Under the pieces are notes generated by a model. That model had not been told where the DNA came from, ran no database searches, and worked only from the letters and a program-made list of their open reading frames with translations. A program made the translations under genes and the position numbers. 64,000 nucleotides of DNA from assembly GCF_009466385.1 (NCBI RefSeq), contig NZ_WIAQ01000002.1, forward strand, positions 185,678 through 249,677, in the 5' to 3' direction. The number at the start of each line of letters is the position of its first letter. Position 1 is the stretch's first letter. Source of the stretch: Peribacillus tepidiphilus (GTDB taxonomy: Bacteria > Bacillota > Bacilli > Bacillales > DSM-1321). Shown here piece after piece: positions 12,652-20,420 of this stretch.

Positions 12652-14281
12652 GTATCATCCATATATTGATGAGTACATGAGGATGGTTGAAAAAGGAGAA
12701 ATTGAAACTTGTAATGAGCAAAAAAAGCTAATGGAATTTTTACAATGGAAACTTGATCAACCTAACGTTGTTATTGACCATGAAGCAATTGAAAAGTCGG
12801 TGGTAATTCCAGCAAAATATTTTCCGTTTTCTCTTTTTCCTTGGCAAAAATTCCTTAACGCATTTATATACGGGGTTCGTTATGATGATGGTCGATTAAT
12901 GTTTGACCGTTTTTTTATTTTAGCAGGACGTGGTGTAGGAAAGAACGGTTATATCGCTTGGAATGGATTTCACATGATGACCGGGCATCATGGAATTGAT
13001 AATTACGACATTGACATCGTGGCTACGGCAGAAGATCAAGCAAAGACTTCTTTTGAGGATGTATACAATGTTTTGGATTCTAATTGGTCGAAAATGAAAA
13101 AAGTTTTCTATAAATCCAAAACACTTATTCAGCATCGAGGAACAAAATCGAAATTAGAATACAACACATCGAATGCTCGAACAAAAGATGGTAAGCGAAG
13201 CGGTGTAGTTATATTTGATGAGATACACGAGTATGACGATTATGATAACATCAAAGTTTTTACGTCAGGTCTCGGTAAAAAGAAAGATCCACGAACGTTC
13301 TACATCACAACGGATGGTTATGTCCGTGGTGGGGTATTAGATGATTTAAAAGAAGAGTCCAGGATGGTCCTTAACAAAGAGTTACCAAATTCTACGCTAT
13401 TCCCTTTCATTTGCAAATTGGATGACGAGAAAGAAGTAGACGATGAGTCCAAATGGGAAAAAGCAAATCCGTCCTATCGTTATAACAAAAACTTGCAGAT
13501 TGAAATGAGAAAAGCCTATAACGATATGCAGATAAACGCCAAGATGCGAATTGAATTTATGACCAAGCGCATGAATTGTCCGGTTGATGATGTCAGAAAA
13601 GAAGTGGCTACCTACGAGGAACGACTTGCAACGAATCAACCCCTCCCAGAAAATCTAAAAGGAATTGAAGCGATCGGAGCAGTAGACTTTGCACAAATCC
13701 GTGATTTCTGCTCAGTAGGTTTGCTTTTCAAACATGAAGGAAAACGATACTGGATCCAGCACACTTTCATGCATCACACTGCGCCAAAACTACAAGACAT
13801 TAATTCTGAAATAATTGAACTTGCGAAAGAAAAGGGTTTGCTCACGGTCGTGTATGATGAATCTATCAGTGCCGAGCATGTTTTATCTTGGTTTGCTGAA
13901 ATGAGTAAGACTTTCAGGATTCTAAAAATTAGCATGGACTTATATCGTTCAAAAATTTTAAAAGAAACACTGGAAGAGGCAGGCTTTGATGTTGAAATTG
14001 TCCGACGTGGACCAGCAACGCACAGCATGTTGGCCCCACTAGTTGAAGAAATGTTTGTGAAACGGTTACTTGTATTTGGTGATGACCCACTAATGCGTTG
14101 GTATGTGGGGAACGTCTACAAAGAAGAGAAAGCAAATGGCAATATTGAATACAAAAAAATAGATAAAGAGAAGCGGAAAACAGATGGATTTTTCGCCTTT
14201 TTGCATGCTCTGAATTTCGATTCCGAATTAGTAGAAAGACAGCAGATTAATCCAGCTATGTTCAAAGTTAGAACATATTAG
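12632..14281 (+). CDS. Terminase large subunit
   Basis: The start ATG at 12632 (MISRTYKYHPYIDEYMRMVE) lies within the end of the small-subunit gene. The 549-residue protein has an ATPase P-loop AGRGVGKNG (about 98-106), Walker B VVIFDEIHE (about 191-199) and nuclease acidic motifs (AVDFAQIRDF about 350; YDESISAEHV about 408). It powers DNA packaging through the portal and cuts the concatemer. Size and motifs fit the HK97/P27-associated family. Confidence 0.92.
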   Translation: MISRTYKYHPYIDEYMRMVEKGEIETCNEQKKLMEFLQWKLDQPNVVIDHEAIEKSVVIPAKYFPFSLFPWQKFLNAFIYGVRYDDGRLMFDRFFILAGRGVGKNGYIAWNGFHMMTGHHGIDNYDIDIVATAEDQAKTSFEDVYNVLDSNWSKMKKVFYKSKTLIQHRGTKSKLEYNTSNARTKDGKRSGVVIFDEIHEYDDYDNIKVFTSGLGKKKDPRTFYITTDGYVRGGVLDDLKEESRMVLNKELPNSTLFPFICKLDDEKEVDDESKWEKANPSYRYNKNLQIEMRKAYNDMQINAKMRIEFMTKRMNCPVDDVRKEVATYEERLATNQPLPENLKGIEAIGAVDFAQIRDFCSVGLLFKHEGKRYWIQHTFMHHTAPKLQDINSEIIELAKEKGLLTVVYDESISAEHVLSWFAEMSKTFRILKISMDLYRSKILKETLEEAGFDVEIVRRGPATHSMLAPLVEEMFVKRLLVFGDDPLMRWYVGNVYKEEKANGNIEYKKIDKEKRKTDGFFAFLHALNFDSELVERQQINPAMFKVRTY

Positions 14282-14296
14282 AGAGGTGGTGAGGTT

Positions 14297-15460
14297 TTGG
14301 GAGTAATAGATTGGGTGAAAAGCTTTTTTGGTGATCGTGACGCCATAACTTTAACTGATAGTTATTACGAATTGGCTATCGATTACTTTTTTAAGAAGTT
14401 AGCGGTTGAAACTTGTGTTGATTTAATCGCCAATACGCTTGTTCGTTGCGAGTTCCTTACATTTGACAAAGGGAAAGAGTATCGAGGAGATAATTATTAT
14501 TTGCTAAACGTATCTCCAAATCAAAATCAGAATGCTAGTGAATTTCTGCATAGTTTAGTCAATCATTTGATCATGAATAATGAGTGTTTGGTAATAATGC
14601 AGAATAACAGTCTGTATGTAGCTGATGACTACAATACTGTGAAATTCGCTATGTTTGAAAATCGTTACGAAAATGTTAAGGTTGGAGATTTCACTTTCAG
14701 CAAGCCATTTTTTGAATCAGAAGTGATTCATTTGAAACTTAATGATAGTAATATTACAAACATTATTGACGGTTTATATTCAAGCTACGGTAAGTTAATT
14801 ACTTCTGCAATGAACATATATAAACGGTCAAATGCAAAAAGGGTAGTTCTAAAAGGAGATTTCCTCAGACCCCAGACAGATGAAGAGCAAAAATTGATTA
14901 ATGAAATGTTTGACAATCAATTTAAAGCATGGTTTGAAGCAGATAAAGCTGGGGCAGTTTTTCAACTACAAAAAGGATATGAGCTTGATGATTTAAGTGG
15001 CAATGGTAAGAACGGTTCAGCTGCTCAAAATAGCCGGGATATTCGGGCATTAGCAGATGATATCTTTGATTTTGTAGCAATGGCATTTCACGTCCCCCGT
15101 GGACTACTAAAAGGTGATTTGGCTGATATAGAAAAGCAGACAGATAATTTTTTGATGTTTTGTATAAACCCTCTTGCTGAGTTAATTGCCGATGAATTCA
15201 ATAGAAAAATGTACACGAAGGAAGAATTCTTGAATCGAACATATCTCAAGCTCGACACTACTAGAATTAAAATTCTTGATGTAGTGGATCTTGCAACTGC
15301 TTGTGATAAATTCTTTGCAATTGGTGTAAACAGCATTAATGACAATTTAAGAATGTTAGGACGTGAACGGATTGATGAAGCATGGGCTGACACACGATTT
15401 GTCACGAAAAACTATGAGTCTGTTGAAAACATCGAAAATATGAAAGGGGGTGACGGTTGA
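14297..15460 (+). CDS. Portal protein (HK97 family)
   Basis: The TTG at 14297 follows GGTGGTGAGG. At 387 residues it has the HK97 portal size. Key stretches are VETCVDLIANTLVRCEF near the N-terminus and AFHVPRGLLKGDLADIEKQT followed by FCINPLAELIADEFNRKMY, the conserved portal core. It forms the dodecameric DNA channel at one capsid vertex. The stop overlaps the protease start. Confidence 0.92.
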   Translation: MGVIDWVKSFFGDRDAITLTDSYYELAIDYFFKKLAVETCVDLIANTLVRCEFLTFDKGKEYRGDNYYLLNVSPNQNQNASEFLHSLVNHLIMNNECLVIMQNNSLYVADDYNTVKFAMFENRYENVKVGDFTFSKPFFESEVIHLKLNDSNITNIIDGLYSSYGKLITSAMNIYKRSNAKRVVLKGDFLRPQTDEEQKLINEMFDNQFKAWFEADKAGAVFQLQKGYELDDLSGNGKNGSAAQNSRDIRALADDIFDFVAMAFHVPRGLLKGDLADIEKQTDNFLMFCINPLAELIADEFNRKMYTKEEFLNRTYLKLDTTRIKILDVVDLATACDKFFAIGVNSINDNLRMLGRERIDEAWADTRFVTKNYESVENIENMKGGDG

Positions 15461-16233
15461 TGGAAATTCCAAAAATCGCTAAAAGATTTGAAGTGCTTAA
15501 CAAGGCTGATAATGATGAAGCTGTAATGTATATGTATGGTTCAATCGGAAGCGGGTGGTTTTCCGATATATCCTCAAAAGATGTACGCTACCAATTAAAC
15601 AACATCAAAGCTAAAACGATTAACATTCATATCAATAGTCCGGGCGGCGATGTGTTCGAATCAATAGCTATTCACAATCTCTTAAAGAATCATAAAGCGA
15701 CTATCATTATCCATATTGATGGCTTAGCAGCATCAGGAGCCAGCGTAATTGCAATGGCAGGAGATAAAATTATCATGCCAAAAAATACAATGATGATGAT
15801 TCACAAAGCTTGGACTTTTGCTGCAGGTAATTCCAAAGAGTTGAGAAAAGTAGCAGACGATTTGGAAAAGATTGATACAGCTGTAACAGAAAGCTATACA
15901 TCCAGATTTGTTGGTGAAAGAGAAGATTTGGAAAAATTACTTGATGAAGAAACTTGGTTGACTGCTGAAGAATGTAATGCTTTAGGTTTTTGCGATGAAA
16001 TTGTGGATGAGATCGAAATTCAAGAGGATGACGAAGAGGAAGAAGGAATCTCTGCAAAAGAGAAGATCCTTAATAAGTATGCTAAGCAAGTAGCTGCTAA
16101 ATCAAATGCAGGGGATAAATCTAATCAGCAAGAAACGAAAGAGCCTGGACATCAAGAAAAAACTGTAAAGAATAATGCAAACATCCTTTATACATTTTTA
16201 GATTCATTTAATCAAACACGATCAGAAAACTGA
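15460..16233 (+). CDS. Prohead protease, ClpP-like
   Basis: The ATG at 15460 overlaps the portal stop, with AAAGGGGGTG upstream. The 257-residue product has the ClpP fold: INSPGGDVF, nucleophile Ser92 in GLAASGASV, His115 in MMMIHKAW and an acidic Glu/Asp-rich C-terminal tail. It processes the capsid scaffold during head maturation. The long acidic and Gln/Lys C-terminus may act in scaffolding. Confidence 0.92.
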   Translation: MEIPKIAKRFEVLNKADNDEAVMYMYGSIGSGWFSDISSKDVRYQLNNIKAKTINIHINSPGGDVFESIAIHNLLKNHKATIIIHIDGLAASGASVIAMAGDKIIMPKNTMMMIHKAWTFAAGNSKELRKVADDLEKIDTAVTESYTSRFVGEREDLEKLLDEETWLTAEECNALGFCDEIVDEIEIQEDDEEEEGISAKEKILNKYAKQVAAKSNAGDKSNQQETKEPGHQEKTVKNNANILYTFLDSFNQTRSEN

Positions 16234-16266
16234 TGGTGTTTTTATTAATTTTAGGAGGTAAAAAGT

Positions 16267-17397
16267 ATGACTATTAAAAATCTGGATCGTCAAGCCAAGA
16301 ACGAAGCGGAAATGAAAGAGAATCTGCTTAAAGCTATGAACAGCGGTGATGAGAATGAATTAGCTGAAGCGTTAACGGCTTTTGCTAAAACTGTTGAAGC
16401 GAATATTTTACAAGAAGCTCGTGCTGCTGTTAATGAGGATTTCAACGATCAGCAAGTCATGATTAAGCGAGGATTGAATCCTCTAACAAGTGAAGAAAGA
16501 AAGTACTATAACGAAGTCATTACTAGCGGTGGTTTTGCTGGTTCTGAACAGTTAATGCCAGCTACGGTCATTGACCGTGTGTTTGAAGACTTGGTTCAAG
16601 ATCGACCTTTGCTTAAAGCTATTGAATTTGTAAATGTTACCGGTGTGACAGAATGGATTACGCGTGGTGAGGATGTCCAAGGTGCTTGGTGGGGTCCACT
16701 AACAGATGAGATCAAGAAGGAGCTTTCTCATACGTTCAAAAAGATGAAAACAGACTTATATAAACTGTCTGCTTTTATCCCTGTTTCAAAAGCAATGTTG
16801 GACTTAGGCCCTCAATGGTTAGACCGTTTTGTAAGAACTGTATTAGCAGAATCCATTGCCCTTGCACTAGAAGATGCAATTGTGAACGGGGATGGTAAAA
16901 ACAAACCTATCGGTATGTTAAAGGACTTAGCTGGTGCAGTAGTTGATGGAGTATATCCAGATAAGGATGCAGAGGTACTTCCTGATTTTAAACCAGGTAC
17001 TTTAGGTCGAATGGTGATGGCTCCATTAACTAAAGGCGGTAAACGTTCAGTAACAAATGTAATTTTAGTTGTCAATCCGCTTGATTATTGGGCTAAAATC
17101 TTTGAATTAACAACGGTTTTAACACAGAGTGGAACGTATGTATACGGCGTACTACCGATTCCTGGGACAATTATTCAATCTGTGTCTGTGCCTGAGGGTA
17201 AGATGGTTGCAGGACTTGCAAAAGATTACTTTATGGGCGTGGGTTCAACTCGTAAGATTGAATACAGCGATGAATACCGTTTCCTAGAGGATGAACGAGT
17301 ATATGTCACAAAACAATATGCTAACGGCCGTCCGAAGGACAATGAAAGCTTCTTAGTATTTGATATTTCTACACTTGGTGAAACACCGGCGCCTTAA
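16267..17397 (+). CDS. Major capsid protein (HK97 fold)
   Basis: The ATG follows AGGAGGTAAAAAGT. This 376-residue protein has an N-terminal helical delta-domain-like segment (1-85), then the capsid core (SGGFAGSEQLMPATVIDRVF; later GDGKNKPIGMLKDLAG and VNPLDYWAKIFEL) and a C-terminal FLEDERVYVTKQYANGRP segment. It probably undergoes cleavage by the upstream protease. The order portal-protease-capsid is standard. Confidence 0.93.
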   Translation: MTIKNLDRQAKNEAEMKENLLKAMNSGDENELAEALTAFAKTVEANILQEARAAVNEDFNDQQVMIKRGLNPLTSEERKYYNEVITSGGFAGSEQLMPATVIDRVFEDLVQDRPLLKAIEFVNVTGVTEWITRGEDVQGAWWGPLTDEIKKELSHTFKKMKTDLYKLSAFIPVSKAMLDLGPQWLDRFVRTVLAESIALALEDAIVNGDGKNKPIGMLKDLAGAVVDGVYPDKDAEVLPDFKPGTLGRMVMAPLTKGGKRSVTNVILVVNPLDYWAKIFELTTVLTQSGTYVYGVLPIPGTIIQSVSVPEGKMVAGLAKDYFMGVGSTRKIEYSDEYRFLEDERVYVTKQYANGRPKDNESFLVFDISTLGETPAP

Positions 17398-17429
17398 AAC
17401 ATTTTATTTAATGAGGAGGTAGTGTGAGT

Positions 17430-17669
17430 ATGTATTATGTCTTACATGACTTTATTGAAAAAGAGCATGGAAACATGCTCTACAAAAAGGGGGAGACTTA
17501 TCCGAAAGCAGGATTTCAAGCAGATCCAGAAAGAGTGTCTCTTCTACAATCAAATAAGAATAAATATAAAAAACCTTTTCTTGGTCCTGAATTAAAGGCC
17601 ACAACTGTTGAAGAAACTGATGAAACCAAAGACGCTACAAAAAAGAAGAAAACATCTGCTAAAAAGTAG
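17430..17669 (+). CDS. Small protein after major capsid, lysine-rich tail (79 aa)
   Basis: ATG 17430 (spacing 10 from GAGGAGG) is preferred; GTG 17424 is the alternative. The product starts MYYVLHDFIEKEHGNMLYKK and ends in a Lys/Thr-rich run. It lies between the capsid and first connector, where HK97-type phages often encode a short Rho-N-like or decoration protein. The function is inferred only from position. Confidence 0.6.
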   Translation: MYYVLHDFIEKEHGNMLYKKGETYPKAGFQADPERVSLLQSNKNKYKKPFLGPELKATTVEETDETKDATKKKKTSAKK

Positions 17670-17677
17670 GTATCTTT

Positions 17678-18001
17678 ATGGATGAGCAGCAATTACTAGA
17701 AGACTTAAAAAAGGACTTAAAAAGTCGTTTACGGATCACTTGGGATGATGAGGATGAACAATTAGAAAACCTTATCAATCGAGCAAAGGCGTACTTGTCG
17801 AATTTGACAGGTGCGTCTTTTGATTTTAGTAAAGAGGAATGGCCAAAGGAAATTTTCCTTGAACGTTGTCGCTATGTCTATAACAACGCTGCAGATGAAT
17901 TTGAAAAGAATTTTCAGCATGAACTTTCAAGACTGATTCTCCAGGTGGCTCTTGGGAAAGTAGGTGTTGTGGATGGAACCGTATCGGGAGACGTTCAATG
18001 A
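17678..18001 (+). CDS. Head-tail connector protein (gp6/gp15-like)
   Basis: This 107-residue helical protein starts MDEQQLLEDLKKDLKSRLRI. DEQLENLINRAKAYLSNLTG is the hallmark first half of gp6-like DNA-packaging/connector proteins. It would form the ring docking onto the portal. It overlaps the next gene by 29 bp, as is common in head-completion operons. Confidence 0.85.
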   Translation: MDEQQLLEDLKKDLKSRLRITWDDEDEQLENLINRAKAYLSNLTGASFDFSKEEWPKEIFLERCRYVYNNAADEFEKNFQHELSRLILQVALGKVGVVDGTVSGDVQ

Positions 18002-18323
18002 CGGATTTTTAGCATATGGCCATAAACAAACGCAACGCTCATCAACTGGAAAGCGAATTGGGGAAGTTTTCTCTGAAGAAGGGCGACTTGCTTTCAAAGA
18101 AATGTCCTGCCGAGATAGTGACTATCAAATGGCTGGCATTATGGGGGCGAGCCTGGATTTAAAAGTAAAAACTCTTTATCCTCCTTCATTTCGCAAAATC
18201 AATAAAAGTAAATTGAAAGTGGTAATTGATCAAACAGAATACGATGTGATCAAAGTTGATACAGATACCGATAAACGCTATTTGTATTTTTACTTGCAGG
18301 AAGTTGGTGTAATCAGTGAATGA
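17973..18323 (+). CDS. Head closure / head-tail adaptor protein
   Basis: The ATG at 17973 (MEPYRETFNDGFLAYGHKQT) lies within the connector gene. The 116-residue product is beta-rich, with LKVKTLYPPSFRKINKSKLK and YDVIKVDTDTDKRYLYFYLQ, like the SPP1 gp16/HK97 adaptor group that seals the capsid after packaging. The family is inferred from length and gene order. Confidence 0.7.
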   Translation: MEPYRETFNDGFLAYGHKQTQRSSTGKRIGEVFSEEGRLAFKEMSCRDSDYQMAGIMGASLDLKVKTLYPPSFRKINKSKLKVVIDQTEYDVIKVDTDTDKRYLYFYLQEVGVISE

Positions 18324-18714
18324 GAAAACAAAGAATCTCATGAATGAGCAGATAACTGGAATCGTGAATAATCTTCAAAATACTTTTGGTCTACCAGTAT
18401 TTGAAGATGAAATTGCAGAAGATGAAGAAGCATCACTTGAAGTTTATAACTGCTTTGTTTTTGAAACAAGTGAATTCAAACCTACTAATGACATAAGGAA
18501 GCTCTCACAAAATATCAATGTGTATTATTACTCTGAAAATCAAGATAATGTGGATGAACAGACCATTGACATTATAACCGTCATTAATGCTGTAAAAGGC
18601 GTTTCTTTCTTAGGATCCAGTAAAGAGAGACTTCAAGTGAAAGATACTGATAGGTTTATTGATCGTGTTGTTCTCACTTTCAAAAGGGTGATTCCAATTG
18701 AGTGTACGATTTGA
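18316..18714 (+). CDS. Probable tail-completion (terminator-type) protein
   Basis: The GTG at 18316 overlaps the preceding stop. The 132-residue product starts MNEKTKNLMNEQITGIVNNL and has FVFETSEFKPTNDIRKLSQN and a C-terminal RFIDRVVLTFKRVIP strand. The alpha/beta layout and length fit tail-terminator proteins. It lies before rather than after the HK97 gp10-like gene, a small departure from the usual order. Confidence 0.55.
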   Translation: MNEKTKNLMNEQITGIVNNLQNTFGLPVFEDEIAEDEEASLEVYNCFVFETSEFKPTNDIRKLSQNINVYYYSENQDNVDEQTIDIITVINAVKGVSFLGSSKERLQVKDTDRFIDRVVLTFKRVIPIECTI

Positions 18715-19129
18715 ATTCGATTATGCGCAATTGAGTGAACTTGAACAGAAAATGGCACGTCTTCCTGATCGGTTGGAAGCTGTCATTAATGACACGCTAC
18801 ATGTTCAAGGCATAAAAATTGCAACAGAAGAGATTACAAAATTGATTCCTGTTTCAAGACAAAACGGCAGAGTTAGAAATAAGAATCACGCCAAAATGAG
18901 TTCCTGGTCTAAAAGCCAAAAACATAATTTAGGATTCACCATCACAACAAAAGGCGGAGCTGCTAAAAAAAATGGTAGTTTTGGTTATCTAGTTTTCCCA
19001 AACGAAGGACGTGGACCACACAATTTAGTGGAACAGCGATTTATGGAAAGAGGTTTGGAAAAAGCAGTTCCAAAGATTTTAGAAGTATTAAACGAAAATA
19101 TTGATCGAGTATTGGAGGAGGAATTGTAA
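18698..19129 (+). CDS. HK97 gp10-like minor head/tail protein
   Basis: The TTG at 18698 follows GGGTGAT. The 143-residue protein starts MSVRFEFDYAQLSELEQKMA. TEEITKLIPVSR and HNLVEQRFMERGLEKAVPKI are the pattern of the HK97 gp10 family that helps join head and tail. It overlaps the neighbours at both ends (TAATG at 19127-19131). Confidence 0.8.
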   Translation: MSVRFEFDYAQLSELEQKMARLPDRLEAVINDTLHVQGIKIATEEITKLIPVSRQNGRVRNKNHAKMSSWSKSQKHNLGFTITTKGGAAKKNGSFGYLVFPNEGRGPHNLVEQRFMERGLEKAVPKILEVLNENIDRVLEEEL

Positions 19130-19710
19130 TGCCAACAGTAATTCAAGAGTTCGATGCGGTATCGATAAAGAATGCTAGTATTCAATTTTTTGATGGAGCA
19201 ACTCAGAAACCTGGAACAAAGTTTGGTTTAGTAGGTTCCATAGAAGGAGAAACAGAGGTTATCGAAATTGTTAAAAAGGCTGAGGGTATCGAAGTCAAGA
19301 AAAAGTCAAAACCGACCAAAATGAACTTGACAGTAAGTGGTCATATCCCTGTTCAAGTAGCTCGTGACTTTTTTGGATTGAGCAATGACAATTTAAAACC
19401 TGGTGTATGGGCCTATGGAAGTTTGTCAAAAGGAAAAAGATTTGTTTTTACAGCAGATGTCATTGACGAGTTTGAGGACGTTGTGAAACTGATTGCTTTT
19501 TCAAATTGCTCAAATTCATCCGGCTTCAAAATTGCTGTTGAAAACGGTTCGGATGAAGTAGCGATGCTTGAACTCGAGTTTACTGCATTAGCTGATGAGT
19601 TAAATAACTTCTACTATGAAGCATTAGTGGATGAGCTCGAAGATCAGACAATCGCTACTCAATGGCATACAACGTTCACACCATCATTAGTAGAGGTGCC
19701 AGCTCCTTAA
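19129..19710 (+). CDS. Major tail tube protein
   Basis: This 193-residue beta-rich protein starts MPTVIQEFDAVSIKNASIQF and has GLVGSIEGETEVIEIVKKAE, MNLTVSGHIPVQVARDFFGL and a C-terminal LEFTALADELNNFYYEALVD. This is the pattern of siphovirus tail tube proteins (phi13/PBSX-like group). A terminator directly follows, which would raise its transcript over downstream genes, fitting a high-copy structural protein. Confidence 0.85.
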   Translation: MPTVIQEFDAVSIKNASIQFFDGATQKPGTKFGLVGSIEGETEVIEIVKKAEGIEVKKKSKPTKMNLTVSGHIPVQVARDFFGLSNDNLKPGVWAYGSLSKGKRFVFTADVIDEFEDVVKLIAFSNCSNSSGFKIAVENGSDEVAMLELEFTALADELNNFYYEALVDELEDQTIATQWHTTFTPSLVEVPAP

Positions 19711-19721
19711 CCAATAACATG

Positions 19722-19748
19722 AAAAAGCTCCTTTTTAGGGGCTTTTTT
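19722..19748 (+). terminator. Intrinsic terminator after tail tube gene
   Basis: AAAAAGCTCC (19722-19731), loop TTTTTA, GGGGCTTTTTT (19738-19748). It lies inside the late operon, so partial termination is likely. Confidence 0.75.
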
Positions 19749-19785
19749 GCTATTTAAAAATTTGAGATGTTAGGAGATTTAGAAC

Positions 19786-20238
19786 ATGAGTATTGAAACG
19801 ATTGTTTTGAAAGATATGGAGATTGTGGAAGTAGAAGGGGAGTTCAAACAGATTTTCAAAAATGAAAAAAGGGTTCCTTGTTTTCTCACCAATTATGCCC
19901 TGAAAAGAGGAAAAGACCTCGGGATTCTGAGTGGATCACTTGTTGCTGATTTATTCAAATTGCAAGGGTTGGAAGGATTAGTAACTAACGGCTCCGTTGA
20001 TGGTGATGCACTAAATAGCCTAGATGAAGTGGCTATGCAGAAAACAATTTATTTGGCATGTCTGGGAGCTAATAAAAATTTAGGTATGGACTTTGATAGT
20101 TTTCTTGAAAAATATCATTATTCATTCGCTGAAACAGTTGAAATTTACATGAATCTAGTTAAAGGAGTAATTTCTAAAGATCATAACCAGTTTGCTAAAG
20201 GCCTTCAACAGTGTACAAAAAAAGGAAAAAAGAAGTAA
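19786..20238 (+). CDS. Tail assembly chaperone, short form (G-like)
   Basis: This 150-residue protein starts MSIETIVLKDMEIVEVEGEF and sits between the tail tube and tape measure, the fixed place of G/GT chaperones. Its end contains two tandem slippery heptamers before the stop: A AAA AAA at 20217-20223 and A AAA AAG at 20226-20232. A -1 shift gives a longer form. It would coat the tape measure during tail assembly. Confidence 0.8.
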   Translation: MSIETIVLKDMEIVEVEGEFKQIFKNEKRVPCFLTNYALKRGKDLGILSGSLVADLFKLQGLEGLVTNGSVDGDALNSLDEVAMQKTIYLACLGANKNLGMDFDSFLEKYHYSFAETVEIYMNLVKGVISKDHNQFAKGLQQCTKKGKKK

Positions 20239-20402
20239 AGCCGCCGACGCTAAACATTGAGTGCTGTGAGGATTTATACGTTCTATATGTTCTAGTTTAC
20301 GGAATTGATAGTGACACATTTTGGCACGAACCACTTTGGTCGGTGGAGAGAATCGTAGAAGGAAAACTCGCTCTTGATGCATGGAAGAACAATCCTAAGT
20401 GA
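19786..20402 (+). CDS. Tail assembly chaperone, long form by -1 frameshift (GT-like)
   Basis: Slipping -1 at 20217-20232 enters an open frame running to a TGA at 20400-20402, adding 56 residues after the shift at the second heptamer (about 205 in all). The added part (EVKPPTLNIECCEDLYVLYV and WSVERIVEGKLALDAW) has no start of its own with a ribosome binding site. It is a typical T-domain, immediately before the tape measure gene. Confidence 0.75.
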
Positions 20403-20420
20403 TGAAAGGTAGGTGACAAC

